From Duganella sp. Root1480D1 (GTDB lineage Bacteria > Pseudomonadota > Gammaproteobacteria > Burkholderiales > Burkholderiaceae_D): a DNA stretch of 64,000 nt. The notes under the pieces were generated by a model, which saw only the letters and a list, made by a program, of their open reading frames with translations, was not told the DNA's origin and made no database searches. The stretch is taken from contig NZ_LMFZ01000003.1 in NCBI RefSeq assembly GCF_001427305.1, positions 175,836 to 239,835 of the forward strand. The letters run 5' to 3'. A program made the position numbers and the translations under genes. Below are positions 1 to 8,945 of the stretch, piece by piece; position 1 is the stretch's first letter, and each line of letters starts with the position of its first letter.

Positions 1-1
1 G

Positions 2-451
2 ATTGCCTGGATTCCCGTGGCGATCTTGTGGTTCGGGGTCGGCAATGCTTCACCGGTGTTCCTGATTTTTATTGCTGCCGTATTCCCGATGATTGTGCAG
101 ACGGCGGCAGGCGTGCACACCATCGAGAAGCGCTACCTGCGCGCGGCGGAAAATTTCGGCGTTTCGCGCTCCAGGCTGTTTCGCCAGGTGATTGTGCCGG
201 CCGTGCTGCCCGAGATTATCGTCGGCATGCGCATTTCGCTCGGCGTAGCCTGGCTGGTGGTGGTGGCAGCGGAAATGATCGCCCTGCGCTCCGGGCTCGG
301 TTACCTGATCATCGATTCTCGCAACGCGGGCAACCGTTATGACTTGGTTATCGCGGGCATGATCATCATCGGACTGATCGGGCTGGCGCTGGACGGCATC
401 ATGCGCCTGCTGGAAAAACTCAAAGTCGTAAGGTGGCGCTATGGACGCTAA
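2..451 (+). CDS. ABC transporter permease (SsuC/TauC family), 5' end cut by window
   Basis: C-terminal part of an inner-membrane permease of the nitrate/sulfonate/taurine importer family. The reading frame is open from base 2, where it reads IAWIPVAILW, a typical internal stretch of these permeases, so the GTG at 17 is not the true start. The EAA loop, which contacts the ATPase, is recognisable around the AENFGVSRSRLFRQVIVP stretch, followed by the P-E-I-x-G-x-R and G-x-A-W motifs. At least three membrane segments remain. It overlaps the downstream ATPase gene by 11 nt, so the two are translationally coupled. The substrate cannot be told from this part, and the binding protein must lie upstream of the window. 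Confidence 0.9.
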   Translation: MAWIPVAILWFGVGNASPVFLIFIAAVFPMIVQTAAGVHTIEKRYLRAAENFGVSRSRLFRQVIVPAVLPEIIVGMRISLGVAWLVVVAAEMIALRSGLGYLIIDSRNAGNRYDLVIAGMIIIGLIGLALDGIMRLLEKLKVVRWRYGR

Positions 452-1169
452 GATTTCCGTCAACCAGATCAAGAAGAATTTCAATGCGCTGCCGGTGGTC
501 GATGGCGTCGATTTTTCCGTTGCCGAGGGCGAGTTCGTGGCGATTGTCGGGCCATCGGGTTGCGGCAAGTCGACGCTGATGAAAATCGTGGCGGGTTTCG
601 AGCATCCCGACGCAGGCTCGGTTGTGATCGATGGCAAGCCGATGACCAGGCCCAGCCCGAAGGGAATCGTGATTTCGCAGCACGGCTCCGTATTCCCATG
701 GCTGACGGTGCAGCAGAACCTGATGTTCGGCCTCAATGGCGATAAGCATGGCGACAAGGCCGCCCTGGCCGATCACTATGCCGAGATGGTAGGGCTGAAG
801 GGCTTCGAGAACGCCTATCCGCACGAACTGTCAGGCGGCATGCTGAAGCGCGCCGAAATCGCCCGCGCGCTGGTGGTGAAGCCGGAAATCCTCTACATGG
901 ACGAGCCGTTCTCCGCGCTGGACGCGCTGATGAACCTCAAGATGCGCAATGAACTGCTGCGGGTCTTGTCCGAAGAGCGCCACACAGTGCTGCTGATCAC
1001 GCACGATGTGGAGGAGGCGATCTACCTTGCCGACCGCATCCTCGTGCTGTCGCCGCGGCCGACCCGCATCCAGGCCAGCTTCAAGGTCGAACACCCGCAT
1101 CCGCGCAAGCTGTCGACTCCGGAACTTCAGCAACTGAAAGAAGAAATCCTTTCGCAACTAGGGTTGTGA
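441..1169 (+). CDS. ABC transporter ATP-binding protein (SsuB/TauB family)
   Basis: Cytoplasmic ATPase of the importer whose permease lies just upstream. All nucleotide-binding motifs are visible: Walker A GPSGCGKST at residues 37-45, Q-loop Gln80, signature LSGGMLKRAEI at about 130-140, Walker B ILYMDEP at 150-156 and H-loop His188. The length (242 aa) is slightly short for the family but complete. The signature has Met-Leu where Gln-Arg or Met-Arg is usual, a minor variation. The start overlaps the permease stop. Family membership suggests uptake of a sulfonate, taurine, nitrate or thiamine-precursor-like solute; which one is not visible here. Confidence 0.92.
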   Translation: MDAKISVNQIKKNFNALPVVDGVDFSVAEGEFVAIVGPSGCGKSTLMKIVAGFEHPDAGSVVIDGKPMTRPSPKGIVISQHGSVFPWLTVQQNLMFGLNGDKHGDKAALADHYAEMVGLKGFENAYPHELSGGMLKRAEIARALVVKPEILYMDEPFSALDALMNLKMRNELLRVLSEERHTVLLITHDVEEAIYLADRILVLSPRPTRIQASFKVEHPHPRKLSTPELQQLKEEILSQLGL

Positions 1170-1196
1170 GAAACCCGTAACAGTACCTTGAAACCT

Positions 1197-1820
1197 ATGA
1201 TTAAACTTTTGGGGAAACCAACTTCCATCAATGTTCGCAAAGTACTGTGGACGCTTTCCGAAATCGGCTTGCCTTATGAGCGTGAAGACTGGGGCGATGG
1301 CTACCGCGCCACAAACGTGCCCGAATTCACTGCCCTGAATCCCAATGCCATGGTGCCGGTACTGATCGACGGCGACTTCGTACTGTGGGAATCGAACAGC
1401 ATTTGCCGCTACCTGTGCGGTAAGGCAGGGCGCCTCGACCTGCTGCCGGTTGACCCGCAAGCCCGTGCCCGTGTCGAGCAATGGATGGATTGGCAGGCGA
1501 CGGAATTGAACCCCTCCTGGCGCTATGCCTTCATGGCGCTGGTGCGCAAGAGTCCAGCGTTTACCGATCCCGCACAGATCGCTGCCAGCGCCGCGGCATG
1601 GAACCGCAACGTCGGCATACTCGACCAGCACCTTGCGGCAGGCGGCCCGTTCGCGGCCGGCGAGCAGTTCACGCTAGCCGACATCCTCCTCGGCCTGTCC
1701 CTGAATCGCTGGCTGATGACACCAATCGACCGTCCCGGCTACCCGGCCGTCACCGATTACATCGAACGCCTGCTCGAACGTCCCGCTTACCGCGAGTTCG
1801 GCCGAAACGGAATTCCTTGA
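1197..1820 (+). CDS. Glutathione S-transferase family protein
   Basis: Soluble protein of 207 aa with an N-terminal thioredoxin-like GST domain (about residues 1-80) and an alpha-helical C-terminal domain. The N-terminal LGKPTSINVRKVLWTLSEIG stretch carries the S-x-N-x-x-K/R-V pattern of the glutathione site, and NAMVPVL followed by LWESNSICRYL is the typical cis-Pro and E-S-N/A-I region. I chose the ATG at 1197 over a TTG at 1188 because IKLLGKP is the usual first beta strand. It lies 27 nt after the ABC ATPase gene on the same strand and may be co-transcribed. The substrate is unknown; GSTs of this type detoxify electrophiles. Confidence 0.88.
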   Translation: MIKLLGKPTSINVRKVLWTLSEIGLPYEREDWGDGYRATNVPEFTALNPNAMVPVLIDGDFVLWESNSICRYLCGKAGRLDLLPVDPQARARVEQWMDWQATELNPSWRYAFMALVRKSPAFTDPAQIAASAAAWNRNVGILDQHLAAGGPFAAGEQFTLADILLGLSLNRWLMTPIDRPGYPAVTDYIERLLERPAYREFGRNGIP

Positions 1821-1860
1821 TGGCCTATGCGGGAAAGCCAGACGCGCTGTGCGGCGGCAG

Positions 1861-2367
1861 TCAGATTTCGCAATAGTCTTTAATGTGCGATCGAGCCAGT
1901 TCCTGTGCGCTGGTCACTGTGGCCGCATCAACTGCGGCCGAGTCTGGCAACCAATTGAAGTAAGCGGGGCCTTGGAAGAGCAGCAGGCCATCCTTGAAGC
2001 GGCGTGCCTTGGTAAAGGTCGCCCATCCAATCTTTACTTCGCTGTCCCGGCCCACAATGTGTACGCCATTGTCGGACATCGATAGCGCAATGTCGTCGTT
2101 GTGAAATGGCGACTTTCTGAATCGCCTGCGGCTCACCCACTTATCGATGGGCCAACCGGCGAGCAGCATTCCGAGAATGCCGCCTGTAATGCCGGCAAGC
2201 GTTCCATAGCCCCGCCAAATGACAAATGCAAGAAACGCACTAAAGAGAAGGGCCAGCAGCCATTTCAACCCAATAAAAGGCCGCCGCCACCAGACCTGCT
2301 GCCGATAGCGAAGAAGCGAGGTAATCAAGTGGTCTTCCGAAAAGCAGAAATTGAAGCTGGATTGCAT
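1861..2367 (-). CDS. YcxB-like membrane protein
   Basis: 168 aa protein with two adjacent membrane segments (about residues 32-52 and 56-74) and a cytoplasmic C-terminal domain. The C-terminal pattern, with alternating strands followed by W-A-x-F-T-K-A-x-R-F-K-D-G-L-L-L, resembles the YcxB-like family of uncharacterised membrane proteins. It starts 5 nt after the stop of the AraC-type regulator gene, with AAGG-like bases inside the end of that gene, so the two are probably one transcript. Function is unknown. The link to hydroxyproline use is by position only. Confidence 0.7.
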   Translation of the reverse strand: MQSSFNFCFSEDHLITSLLRYRQQVWWRRPFIGLKWLLALLFSAFLAFVIWRGYGTLAGITGGILGMLLAGWPIDKWVSRRRFRKSPFHNDDIALSMSDNGVHIVGRDSEVKIGWATFTKARRFKDGLLLFQGPAYFNWLPDSAAVDAATVTSAQELARSHIKDYCEI

Positions 2368-2372
2368 GTGAG

Positions 2373-3128
2373 TCAGCCTTCCTTGAGTAACAGGCGGTAT
2401 TCGCTCGGTGTCACGCCGACGGTAGCGCGAAACTGGCGGGTGAAGGCGCTGTGGTCGGCGTAGCCGCAGGCCTGGGCAATGTCCGACACGCTGGAGTCGC
2501 CGGCCAGCATGCGCGAGGCGGCTTCAAGGCGCGTTTTGATGATCATCTGTCGCGGCGTGAGGTGGAAGATGCGCTCGAAGTAGCGCTCGATCTGCGCTAC
2601 CGACATATTGGCCGTGCGTGCCAGTTGTGGCAAGGTCAGGGTTTCGCCGTACTTGTCGTGGATCAGGCGAACCGCATCGGCGACCTTGTGATAGGCGGGA
2701 TTCTTGTGGTCGGCCATCGCCAGGTCGCGTGACACGCCGGCCAGGCCAACGATCGCGCCGTGGCCATCGCGCAAGGGCCGCTTTTGCGTCAGGCACCAGC
2801 CCGGATCGCGGTTGGGATAGAGGTGCAGCTCGAGCTGGTCTTCGATCTGCGCGCCTTCATCGAGCACTGATTGGTCCTGGGCCTGGAAGCGCTGTCCGAG
2901 CGGCGCGGCAAACACCTCGTTGGCGGTCTTGCCCAGCAGGCCGGATTTGTCCTTCATCCCGCAGCGCCGGGCCAGGGTCTGGTTCACCACCACATAGCGT
3001 CCCGCGCGGTCCTTGACGAAAAACACCACGTCGGGCAGCGCGTCAAACAAGGGCTCCGCGAAGAAAACATCGCCGATCCGGGCGCCAAGGTCGCTGCGCG
3101 CCGTGCTGTGTAAAAGATGTACTGACAT
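2373..3128 (-). CDS. AraC-family transcriptional regulator with PAS domain
   Basis: 251 aa regulator. Residues about 20-130 form a PAS domain ([21 protein letters not shown], then [11 protein letters not shown]), and about 150-245 a two-helix-turn-helix AraC domain ([21 protein letters not shown] and ISDIAQ-like second HTH, then [20 protein letters not shown]). A longer frame runs back to 3236, but the ATG at 3128 has GGGAGGA seven bases upstream, so I start there. It is divergent from the hydroxyproline epimerase operon and is the obvious candidate for its regulator. A PAS rather than a cupin sensor domain suggests a small-ligand or redox input. The neighbouring YcxB-like gene follows after 5 nt. 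Confidence 0.88.
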   Translation of the reverse strand: MSVHLLHSTARSDLGARIGDVFFAEPLFDALPDVVFFVKDRAGRYVVVNQTLARRCGMKDKSGLLGKTANEVFAAPLGQRFQAQDQSVLDEGAQIEDQLELHLYPNRDPGWCLTQKRPLRDGHGAIVGLAGVSRDLAMADHKNPAYHKVADAVRLIHDKYGETLTLPQLARTANMSVAQIERYFERIFHLTPRQMIIKTRLEAASRMLAGDSSVSDIAQACGYADHSAFTRQFRATVGVTPSEYRLLLKEG

Positions 3129-3229
3129 GCCGTCCTCCCGGTGAGTTTGTCTATTTTTACACGATTGTGCAGATTTCGTCACCTTCGGCAGTCCGGCGAT
3201 GCAAGACGGCGGCGCAGGGAAGGCATAAG
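3129..3229. promoter_or_regulatory. Divergent promoter region, AraC regulator / hydroxyproline operon
   Basis: This 101-bp gap separates the two start codons of divergent transcription units and must hold both promoters and any AraC operator. It is AT-rich near 3146-3165. I cannot assign exact -35/-10 boxes or a palindrome with confidence. A ribosome binding site, GGGAAGG, ends just before the epimerase ATG at 3230. Confidence 0.5.
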
Positions 3230-4174
3230 ATGGCAAGCATGAAAACCATAGCCATTATCGATTCCCACACCGGCGGCGAACCGACCCGCCTGGTGATAGA
3301 CGGCGGTCCGGACCTGGGCACCGGTCCCCTTCATGAACGCCTGGCGCGCTTCCGCAGCGAGCATGACGGGTTCCGTTCCGGCGTAGTGTGCGAACCGCGC
3401 GGCTCGGACGTGCTGGTGGGCGCGCTGCTATGCGAGCCGCATGCGCCGAATTGTGCAGCAGGCGTCATCTTCTTCAACAATGTCGGCTACCTCGGCATGT
3501 GCGGCCACGGTACCATCGGACTGGTGGCGTCACTGGCTTTCATGGGCCGCCTGAGCGCCGGCGTGCACCGCATCGATACGCCGGTGGGCGTGGTGGAAGC
3601 GCAGTTGCATGACGATGGCAGCGTGACCGTGAACAATGTGCCGTCGTGGCGCAAGGCGACTGGCGTGCCGGTCGACGTGCCGGGTTATGGCGTGGTGCGC
3701 GGCGATATCGCCTGGGGCGGCAACTGGTTCTTCCTGGTGTCCGACCATGGCCGGCAACTCGAACTTGGCAATGTGCGCGAGTTGTCGGCCTACACCACCG
3801 CGATCAAGGATGCGCTGGAAGCACAGGGCATCAGCGGCGATAACGGCGCGTTGATCGATCATATCGAGCTGTTTGCCGATTCCCGCAGCGGCCTGGGCGA
3901 CAGCCGGAACTTCGTGCTATGCCCTGGCAATGCCTACGATCGTTCGCCTTGCGGTACCGGCACCAGCGCCAAGCTGGCCTGCCTGGCTGCAGACGGCAAA
4001 CTGGCTGAAGGTGAAGTCTGGCGTCAGGAAAGCATCGTCGGCAGCGTGTTCGAAGGTTCCTATCGCCGCGATGGCGAGCGTGTGCTGCCCAGCATTCGCG
4101 GCAAGGCCTGGGTGAACGCGACCTCGACCCTGGTGCTGGATCCGAACGATCCATTTGTCTGGGGAATTCGTTGA
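3230..4174 (+). CDS. lhpA: 4-hydroxyproline 2-epimerase (proline racemase family)
   Basis: Converts trans-4-hydroxy-L-proline to cis-4-hydroxy-D-proline, the first step of bacterial hydroxyproline breakdown, in the cytoplasm. The 314 aa protein has both catalytic cysteines of the proline racemase fold: Cys91 in MCGHGTIG and Cys241 in SPCGTGTSA. Having two Cys rather than Thr/Cys separates racemases and epimerases from hydroxyproline dehydratases. The start at 3230 has GGGAAGG about 7 nt upstream; a second ATG at 3239 is possible. It is first in a five-gene operon with the dehydrogenase and deaminase of the same pathway, which makes hydroxyproline rather than proline the likely substrate. Confidence 0.93.
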   Translation: MASMKTIAIIDSHTGGEPTRLVIDGGPDLGTGPLHERLARFRSEHDGFRSGVVCEPRGSDVLVGALLCEPHAPNCAAGVIFFNNVGYLGMCGHGTIGLVASLAFMGRLSAGVHRIDTPVGVVEAQLHDDGSVTVNNVPSWRKATGVPVDVPGYGVVRGDIAWGGNWFFLVSDHGRQLELGNVRELSAYTTAIKDALEAQGISGDNGALIDHIELFADSRSGLGDSRNFVLCPGNAYDRSPCGTGTSAKLACLAADGKLAEGEVWRQESIVGSVFEGSYRRDGERVLPSIRGKAWVNATSTLVLDPNDPFVWGIR

Positions 4175-4176
4175 GC

Positions 4177-5298
4177 ATGAAACCGGATGTCCTGATCGTC
4201 GGCGCGGGAATTATCGGCGCAGCGTGCGCCGATGCCTTGTCGGCACAGGGCTTGCGCGTGACCGTCGTCGAGCGCGACGTGGTCGGCAGCGGCGCTACTG
4301 CGGCCGGCATGGGCCACCTGGTGGCCATGGACGACAACGCGGCTGAATTGGCCCTGAGCTCGCATTCGCTGGAGTTATGGAAGGAGCTGGTGGACGGCCA
4401 ATCCCAGCGTCACGAATACAGCCGTTGCGGCACCATCTGGGTCGCTGCGGACGATGAAGAACTCGAGGCCGCGCGCGCCAAGGCAGCCACCATGTCGGCC
4501 CACGGGCTGGAGTGCGATGTGATCGGCGCCCAGGATTTGTACCACCTGGAGCCGAACTTGCGGCCGCACCTGGCCGGCGGCTTGCTGGTGCAGGGCGATG
4601 GCCTGGTGTACCCGCCGAAGAGTGCGCGCATCCTGCTGGCACGCGCAGTGGCGCGCGGCGCGTCGCTGGTCACGGGCGAAGTCGTGGCACTGGAAGATGG
4701 CGGTGTGCTACTGGCGGACGGCTCGCGCCTGGCGGCCGGGCAGGTGGTACTTGCCGCGGGCACGCGCTGCCTGGCGCTGGCACCGGACCTGCCGCTGCGG
4801 CCCAAGAAGGGCCACGTCATGATTACCGACCGCTATCCGGGATTTGTGCGCCACCAACTGGTGGAGCTTGGATATATCAAGAGCGCCCACGCGTCGGAAG
4901 GCGAATCGGTGGCGTTCAACCTGCAGCCGCGGCCAACCGGCCAGGTGCTGATCGGCTCCTCGCGGCAATTCGATACCGTCGACCTGGCAGCGGAACCGGC
5001 GATGATGGCGCGCATGCTGGCCCGTGCGGTGGAGTACACGCCCGCGCTGGCGGGGCTGAACGTGCTGCGCTGCTGGACCGGCTTGCGTGCGGCGACGCCG
5101 GATGGCCTCCCGCTGATCGGGCCGGACCTGTCGCGCCGCAACGTGTGGCTGGCCACCGGCCATGAAGGACTTGGCATTACGACCTCGCTTGCGACTGCGG
5201 AATTGCTGGCAGCCCAGATGACAGGCAGCCAGGCGGGCATCGATGCGCGACCGTACTTGCCGAGCCGCTTTGCTGCGCAGGGGAGGGCGTATGGCTGA
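4177..5298 (+). CDS. FAD-dependent D-hydroxyproline dehydrogenase, DAO-type subunit
   Basis: DAO-family flavoprotein of 373 aa, expected to oxidise cis-4-hydroxy-D-proline to 1-pyrroline-4-hydroxy-2-carboxylate. The Rossmann motif GAGIIG is at residues 9-14, and a C-terminal FAD-closing region reads GLRAATPDGLPLIGP followed by TGHEGLGIT. The ATG at 4177, 2 nt after the epimerase stop and about 10 nt after GGGGAA, is preferred over the TTG at 4171. The next gene, a [2Fe-2S] protein, overlaps its end by 8 nt. With the second flavoprotein this matches a multi-subunit (alpha/beta/gamma) D-hydroxyproline dehydrogenase of the kind known from Pseudomonas lhp genes. Confidence 0.88.
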   Translation: MKPDVLIVGAGIIGAACADALSAQGLRVTVVERDVVGSGATAAGMGHLVAMDDNAAELALSSHSLELWKELVDGQSQRHEYSRCGTIWVAADDEELEAARAKAATMSAHGLECDVIGAQDLYHLEPNLRPHLAGGLLVQGDGLVYPPKSARILLARAVARGASLVTGEVVALEDGGVLLADGSRLAAGQVVLAAGTRCLALAPDLPLRPKKGHVMITDRYPGFVRHQLVELGYIKSAHASEGESVAFNLQPRPTGQVLIGSSRQFDTVDLAAEPAMMARMLARAVEYTPALAGLNVLRCWTGLRAATPDGLPLIGPDLSRRNVWLATGHEGLGITTSLATAELLAAQMTGSQAGIDARPYLPSRFAAQGRAYG

Positions 5299-5533
5299 TT
5301 GCATCACTTTGACTATCGACGGTTATGGCGCGACCGTCTCTGAGGGCACCACCGTTGCCGCTGCCATTGCAGGCGTGACGCGCCGCTCGGTCAGCGGGCA
5401 GTTGCGCGCGCCGCTTTGCGGCATGGGCGTTTGCCAGGAATGCCGCGTCACCATCAACGGCCGGGCGCATGTGCTGTCCTGCCAGACGCTTTGCCGCCCG
5501 GGGATGGACGTGCAGACGGGAGCTGCGCCATGA
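5291..5533 (+). CDS. [2Fe-2S]-binding subunit of D-hydroxyproline dehydrogenase
   Basis: Small 80 aa ferredoxin-like protein. Four cysteines, Cys43, Cys48, Cys51 and Cys64, form the C-x4-C-x2-C...C pattern of a plant-type [2Fe-2S] cluster (within CGMGVCQEC and LSCQTLC). It should pass electrons between the two flavoprotein subunits encoded on either side. The ATG at 5291 follows GGGAGGG by only a few bases and overlaps the preceding gene, and the stop overlaps the next ATG by 4 nt. Tight coupling on both sides supports a stoichiometric complex. Confidence 0.9.
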   Translation: MADCITLTIDGYGATVSEGTTVAAAIAGVTRRSVSGQLRAPLCGMGVCQECRVTINGRAHVLSCQTLCRPGMDVQTGAAP

Positions 5534-6801
5534 CGCAATTCTTTGACATCCTGATCGTCGGCGCGGGCCCGGCGGGCCTGGCTGCGGCGCATGCAGCGGC
5601 AGGCAGCGGCAGCGAGCGCCGCATCGCCATCGTCGACGACAACCCGCTGGCCGGCGGCCAGATCTGGCGCGGCGGCCCGGCGAAACAGTCCGACCAGCGT
5701 GCACGCCAGCTTTGGCAGGCAGTGGAAGCGGCAAGCAATGTGACCATGCTGGCCGGGACTCGCGTGCTGATGCAAACCCAGCCCGGTGAATTGCTGGTGC
5801 AGGATGCCGACCAGGCCCGCACCATCCGCTACAACCAGTTGATCCTGGCCACCGGCGCGCGCGAATTGCTGTTGCCGTTCCCCGGCTGGACACTGCCCGG
5901 CGTAACCGGCGCGGGCGGCCTGCAAGCGCTGGCCAAGGGCGGCTACCCTGTGCAGGGCAAGCGCGTCGTGGTTGCCGGCACCGGCCCGCTGCTTTTGGCC
6001 GTCGCTGCCACGCTGAAAGAGCGGGGCGCGATCGTCGGGGCCATTGTCGAACAAGCGGGCATGCCGGCCCTGGCACGCTTCGCCGCCGGCCTGGCGCTGG
6101 CGCCGTCGAAGGCAGTGCAGGCCGCGAAACTTGGCCTTGCCCTGCGCGGCATTCCGTACTTTGCCAACAGTTATGTGACATCAGCCAGCGGCGACGTGCA
6201 ACTGACATCCGTGCAGGTGCACCGCAAGGGGACGAAGCTCGATATCGACTGCGACTACCTCGCCTGCGGGTATGGCCTGTTGCCAAACACCGAACTTGCC
6301 CGTGCGCTTGGTTGCGAGATTGGGCAAGGCGCCGTAAAGACCGACCCCTGGCAGCGGACCTCCGTGCCGAACGTATTGTGCGCAGGCGAGGGCACCGGCG
6401 TTGGCGGCGTGGACCTCGCCCTGGTCGAGGGCCGGATCGCCGGGTTGGCGGCCTGCGGCGAAGGCGTGGCGCAGGAACTGTTTACCGAGCGGGCCCGATG
6501 GCAGGGCTTTGCCGCCCGTCTGGCCTGCACTTTCGCCCCGCGCGAAGAATTGCGCAGGCTGGCGCAAGACGACACCATCGTCTGCCGCTGCGAAGACGTC
6601 TGCCACGACGCATTGCGCGAACACGCGAGCTGGCGCAGCGCCAAGCTGCACACCCGCTGCGGCATGGGCCCCTGCCAGGGCCGCATCTGCGGCAACGCAA
6701 CCGATTTCCTGTACGGATGGCGTCCGGACGCCGTGCGTACACCGATCTCGCCGGCACGTGCCGGCAGCATTATCACCCTCGAACCTCACAAGGAGACTTG
6801 A
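5530..6801 (+). CDS. NAD(P)/FAD-dependent oxidoreductase subunit with BFD-like [2Fe-2S] domain
   Basis: 423 aa flavoprotein of the pyridine nucleotide-disulfide oxidoreductase fold. The N-terminal FAD motif is GAGPAG at 11-16, and a second nucleotide motif (VVAGTGPLLLAVA) follows in the middle. The last 75 residues form a BFD-like [2Fe-2S] domain with Cys352-x-Cys354 and Cys377-x4-Cys382. This layout is that of the alpha subunit of D-hydroxyproline/D-amino-acid dehydrogenases and of hydrogen cyanide synthase B-type proteins. The start overlaps the previous gene (ATGA). It probably completes the D-hydroxyproline dehydrogenase and links it to an electron acceptor. Confidence 0.88.
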   Translation: MTQFFDILIVGAGPAGLAAAHAAAGSGSERRIAIVDDNPLAGGQIWRGGPAKQSDQRARQLWQAVEAASNVTMLAGTRVLMQTQPGELLVQDADQARTIRYNQLILATGARELLLPFPGWTLPGVTGAGGLQALAKGGYPVQGKRVVVAGTGPLLLAVAATLKERGAIVGAIVEQAGMPALARFAAGLALAPSKAVQAAKLGLALRGIPYFANSYVTSASGDVQLTSVQVHRKGTKLDIDCDYLACGYGLLPNTELARALGCEIGQGAVKTDPWQRTSVPNVLCAGEGTGVGGVDLALVEGRIAGLAACGEGVAQELFTERARWQGFAARLACTFAPREELRRLAQDDTIVCRCEDVCHDALREHASWRSAKLHTRCGMGPCQGRICGNATDFLYGWRPDAVRTPISPARAGSIITLEPHKET

Positions 6802-6802
6802 A

Positions 6803-7714
6803 ATGGCAGCAATCAAATGGGAAGGCGTATTCCCTGCAGTAACCACCAAATTCCACGCGAATGAGGAGCTGGACCACGCAGAAATGGAGAAGCACTTCTC
6901 CTTCATGATCGACAGCGGCTGCCACGGCCTGGTGACCTGCGGTTCCCTGGGCGAAGCAAGCACCCTGTCGTTCGAAGAGAAGCTGGCTGTCGCCAAGACC
7001 GCCGTCAAGGTAGCGAATGGCCGCGTGCCAGTGCTGGCCAACGTCAGCGAAACCCGCACCGCCAACGCCGAGCGCTATGTGCAGGAAGCGCGCGACCTGG
7101 GCGTGGACGGCTTCATGGTGATGCCTTCCGTGCTGTACGCTGCCGACGCATTCGAAGCCAAGGCCAATCTGCGCACCATCGCCAAGGCCGCCAAGCTGCC
7201 GATCATGGTGTACAACAACCCTGTGACCTATAAAGTCGACCTGACCCCGGCCGACTTCAAGGAACTGGCGGATTGCGAAGAACTGGAAGCAATCAAGGAA
7301 TCGACCGACAATATCCGCCGCGTGACCGACCTGCGCAATGTAGTGGGCGACCGCTACGCCATCTTCATGGGCGTGGACGACCTGTCCTTCGAGGGCCTGG
7401 CAGTAGGCGCCGACGGCCTGCTGGCCGGCCTGGTGGTGGCCTTCCCGAAAGAGACGGTGGCCCTGTACAAGCTGGTGAAAGCCGGCCGCCTGGCCGAAGC
7501 CCTGAAACTGTACCAATGGTTCATGCCGCTGCTGCACCTCGACGTTTCGACCAAGCTGGTGCAAAATCTGAAACTGGTGGAAGCACTGGTAGGTGTCGGC
7601 AACGAAAACGTTCGCCGCCCACGCCAGCCACTGCGCGGCGCTGACCGCGAGTTCGTGGTGCAGGTGGTGCAGCAGGCCCTGGCAACCCGTCCCGACGTCA
7701 GCGCTTACCTGTAA
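6803..7714 (+). CDS. lhpC: 1-pyrroline-4-hydroxy-2-carboxylate deaminase (DapA/NAL superfamily)
   Basis: Member of the dihydrodipicolinate synthase / N-acetylneuraminate lyase family (303 aa). The Schiff-base lysine is Lys165 (EAIKES), the partner tyrosine is Tyr137 (YNNP), and the substrate-carboxylate loop is GSLGEAST at about 47-54. In the hydroxyproline pathway this enzyme deaminates and dehydrates 1-pyrroline-4-hydroxy-2-carboxylate to alpha-ketoglutarate semialdehyde. AAGGAG lies about 7 nt before the ATG at 6803. Operon context decides the function: sequence alone would allow several DapA-like activities. The last enzyme, ketoglutarate semialdehyde dehydrogenase, is not in this window. 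Confidence 0.88.
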   Translation: MAAIKWEGVFPAVTTKFHANEELDHAEMEKHFSFMIDSGCHGLVTCGSLGEASTLSFEEKLAVAKTAVKVANGRVPVLANVSETRTANAERYVQEARDLGVDGFMVMPSVLYAADAFEAKANLRTIAKAAKLPIMVYNNPVTYKVDLTPADFKELADCEELEAIKESTDNIRRVTDLRNVVGDRYAIFMGVDDLSFEGLAVGADGLLAGLVVAFPKETVALYKLVKAGRLAEALKLYQWFMPLLHLDVSTKLVQNLKLVEALVGVGNENVRRPRQPLRGADREFVVQVVQQALATRPDVSAYL

Positions 7715-7740
7715 CAGGTCAGAGCTTATGCCGAGGACGA

Positions 7741-8484
7741 ATGCCGATCAATTATGTAAGAAGCCTGACAGGGCGGCAGCGCGCCGCCCAGGCTAATCGC
7801 CACCTCGGCATCGCCCTGGCCTTCGTGGCCGGGGCGGCCAACGCTGGCGGCTTCCTCGCCGTCAAGCAGTACACCTCCCATATGACAGGCATCCTGTCAT
7901 CTGCCGCCGACGACCTGGCGCTGGGCGCCATCGACGCCGCACTGGACTGTGCCGGGGCCTTGCTGGCCTTTATCGCTGGCGCAGCCTGTTGCGCCATCAT
8001 GGTGAATTTTGCCCGCCGCCGCCAGCTTCACAGTGAATTTGCCTTGCCGCTGCTGGTTGAAGCGGTATTGCTGCTGGCATTCGGCGTGATGGGCACCCGC
8101 CTGCAGGCGATCGACGTGTTCGTGCTGCCGGCCACGGTTATGCTCCTGTGCTTCATGATGGGGTTGCAGAATGCCGTGATCACCAAGCTGTCCAACGCGG
8201 AAATCCGGACCACGCATATGACGGGCATCGTGACCGACCTTGGCATCGAAACCGGCAAGGCGCTTTACTGGAACCGCGACGACCAGGCCGTGCCTCGCGT
8301 GGCGGCCGACTGGAAGCGGGTCAGGATCCTCGCTGCGCTGGTGTCTTCCTTCTTCGTTGGCGCACTGGCCGGCGCTTTCGGCTTCAAGGCAGTGGGCTTT
8401 GGTGCCGTGCTGCCGTTGGCCTGTGTGCTGCTGGCCATGGCCGCAGTCCCGATCTACGACGACCTGGTTGCCGTGCGCCGCTAG
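7741..8484 (+). CDS. YoaK family (DUF1275) membrane protein
   Basis: Integral membrane protein of 247 aa with about six hydrophobic segments. The N-terminal LAFVAGAANAGGFLAVKQYTSHMTG stretch and the repeated THMTGIVTDLG motif are the hallmarks of the YoaK/DUF1275 family, whose function is not established. It follows the hydroxyproline operon by 26 nt on the same strand but is a common stand-alone gene. Its last bases overlap the stop of the convergent universal stress protein gene by 4 nt. Confidence 0.88.
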   Translation: MPINYVRSLTGRQRAAQANRHLGIALAFVAGAANAGGFLAVKQYTSHMTGILSSAADDLALGAIDAALDCAGALLAFIAGAACCAIMVNFARRRQLHSEFALPLLVEAVLLLAFGVMGTRLQAIDVFVLPATVMLLCFMMGLQNAVITKLSNAEIRTTHMTGIVTDLGIETGKALYWNRDDQAVPRVAADWKRVRILAALVSSFFVGALAGAFGFKAVGFGAVLPLACVLLAMAAVPIYDDLVAVRR

Positions 8485-8885
8485 CCTTCGCGGAACACCA
8501 GTACCGGGATCTTGCTGTGCGTGAGCACCTTCTGTGTCTGGCTGCCCAGCATCAGGCTGGCAAGGCCGCTGCGCCCGCGCGAGGCCATTGCGATCAGATC
8601 GCAGTTGCGCTGCAAGGCGGTGGAAATGATGGCGGCATGTGGCTGGTCGCCGTGCACTTCCAGCGTGGTGCAGTCCACGTGCAGGGTATTTGCCTGGCGC
8701 GCGATGTCGGCCAGGATCGAGTTCTCGTCAGGCGCGGCGGCCAGGCTGGCCAGTGCCGGTTCTTCCGGAAGCACGTGAACCGCCGTGACGCGGGCACCGC
8801 TTTCGCGGGCCATGCGCAGGGCGGCGTTCACTGCCAGTTGCGAAGCGGCGGAGCCGTCGCTTGGAATCAGAATGTGGCGAAACAT
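8481..8885 (-). CDS. Universal stress protein (UspA family)
   Basis: 134 aa single-domain UspA protein. It begins MFRHILIPSDGS, with the Asp that typically contacts ATP, and ends with the glycine-rich ASRGRSGLASLMLGSQ loop that binds nucleotide phosphates in the family, followed by the last strand KIPVLVF. Such proteins are cytoplasmic stress proteins with unclear biochemical roles. GAAGGAGAT lies just upstream of the start. It is convergent with the DUF1275 gene and shares 4 nt with it. Confidence 0.92.
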   Translation of the reverse strand: MFRHILIPSDGSAASQLAVNAALRMARESGARVTAVHVLPEEPALASLAAAPDENSILADIARQANTLHVDCTTLEVHGDQPHAAIISTALQRNCDLIAMASRGRSGLASLMLGSQTQKVLTHSKIPVLVFREG

Positions 8886-8945
8886 CTCTTGAAATCTCCT
8901 TCAGGTGCCGCAGTCTAAAATGTTCCGCCACATGCCTGCAACTAC

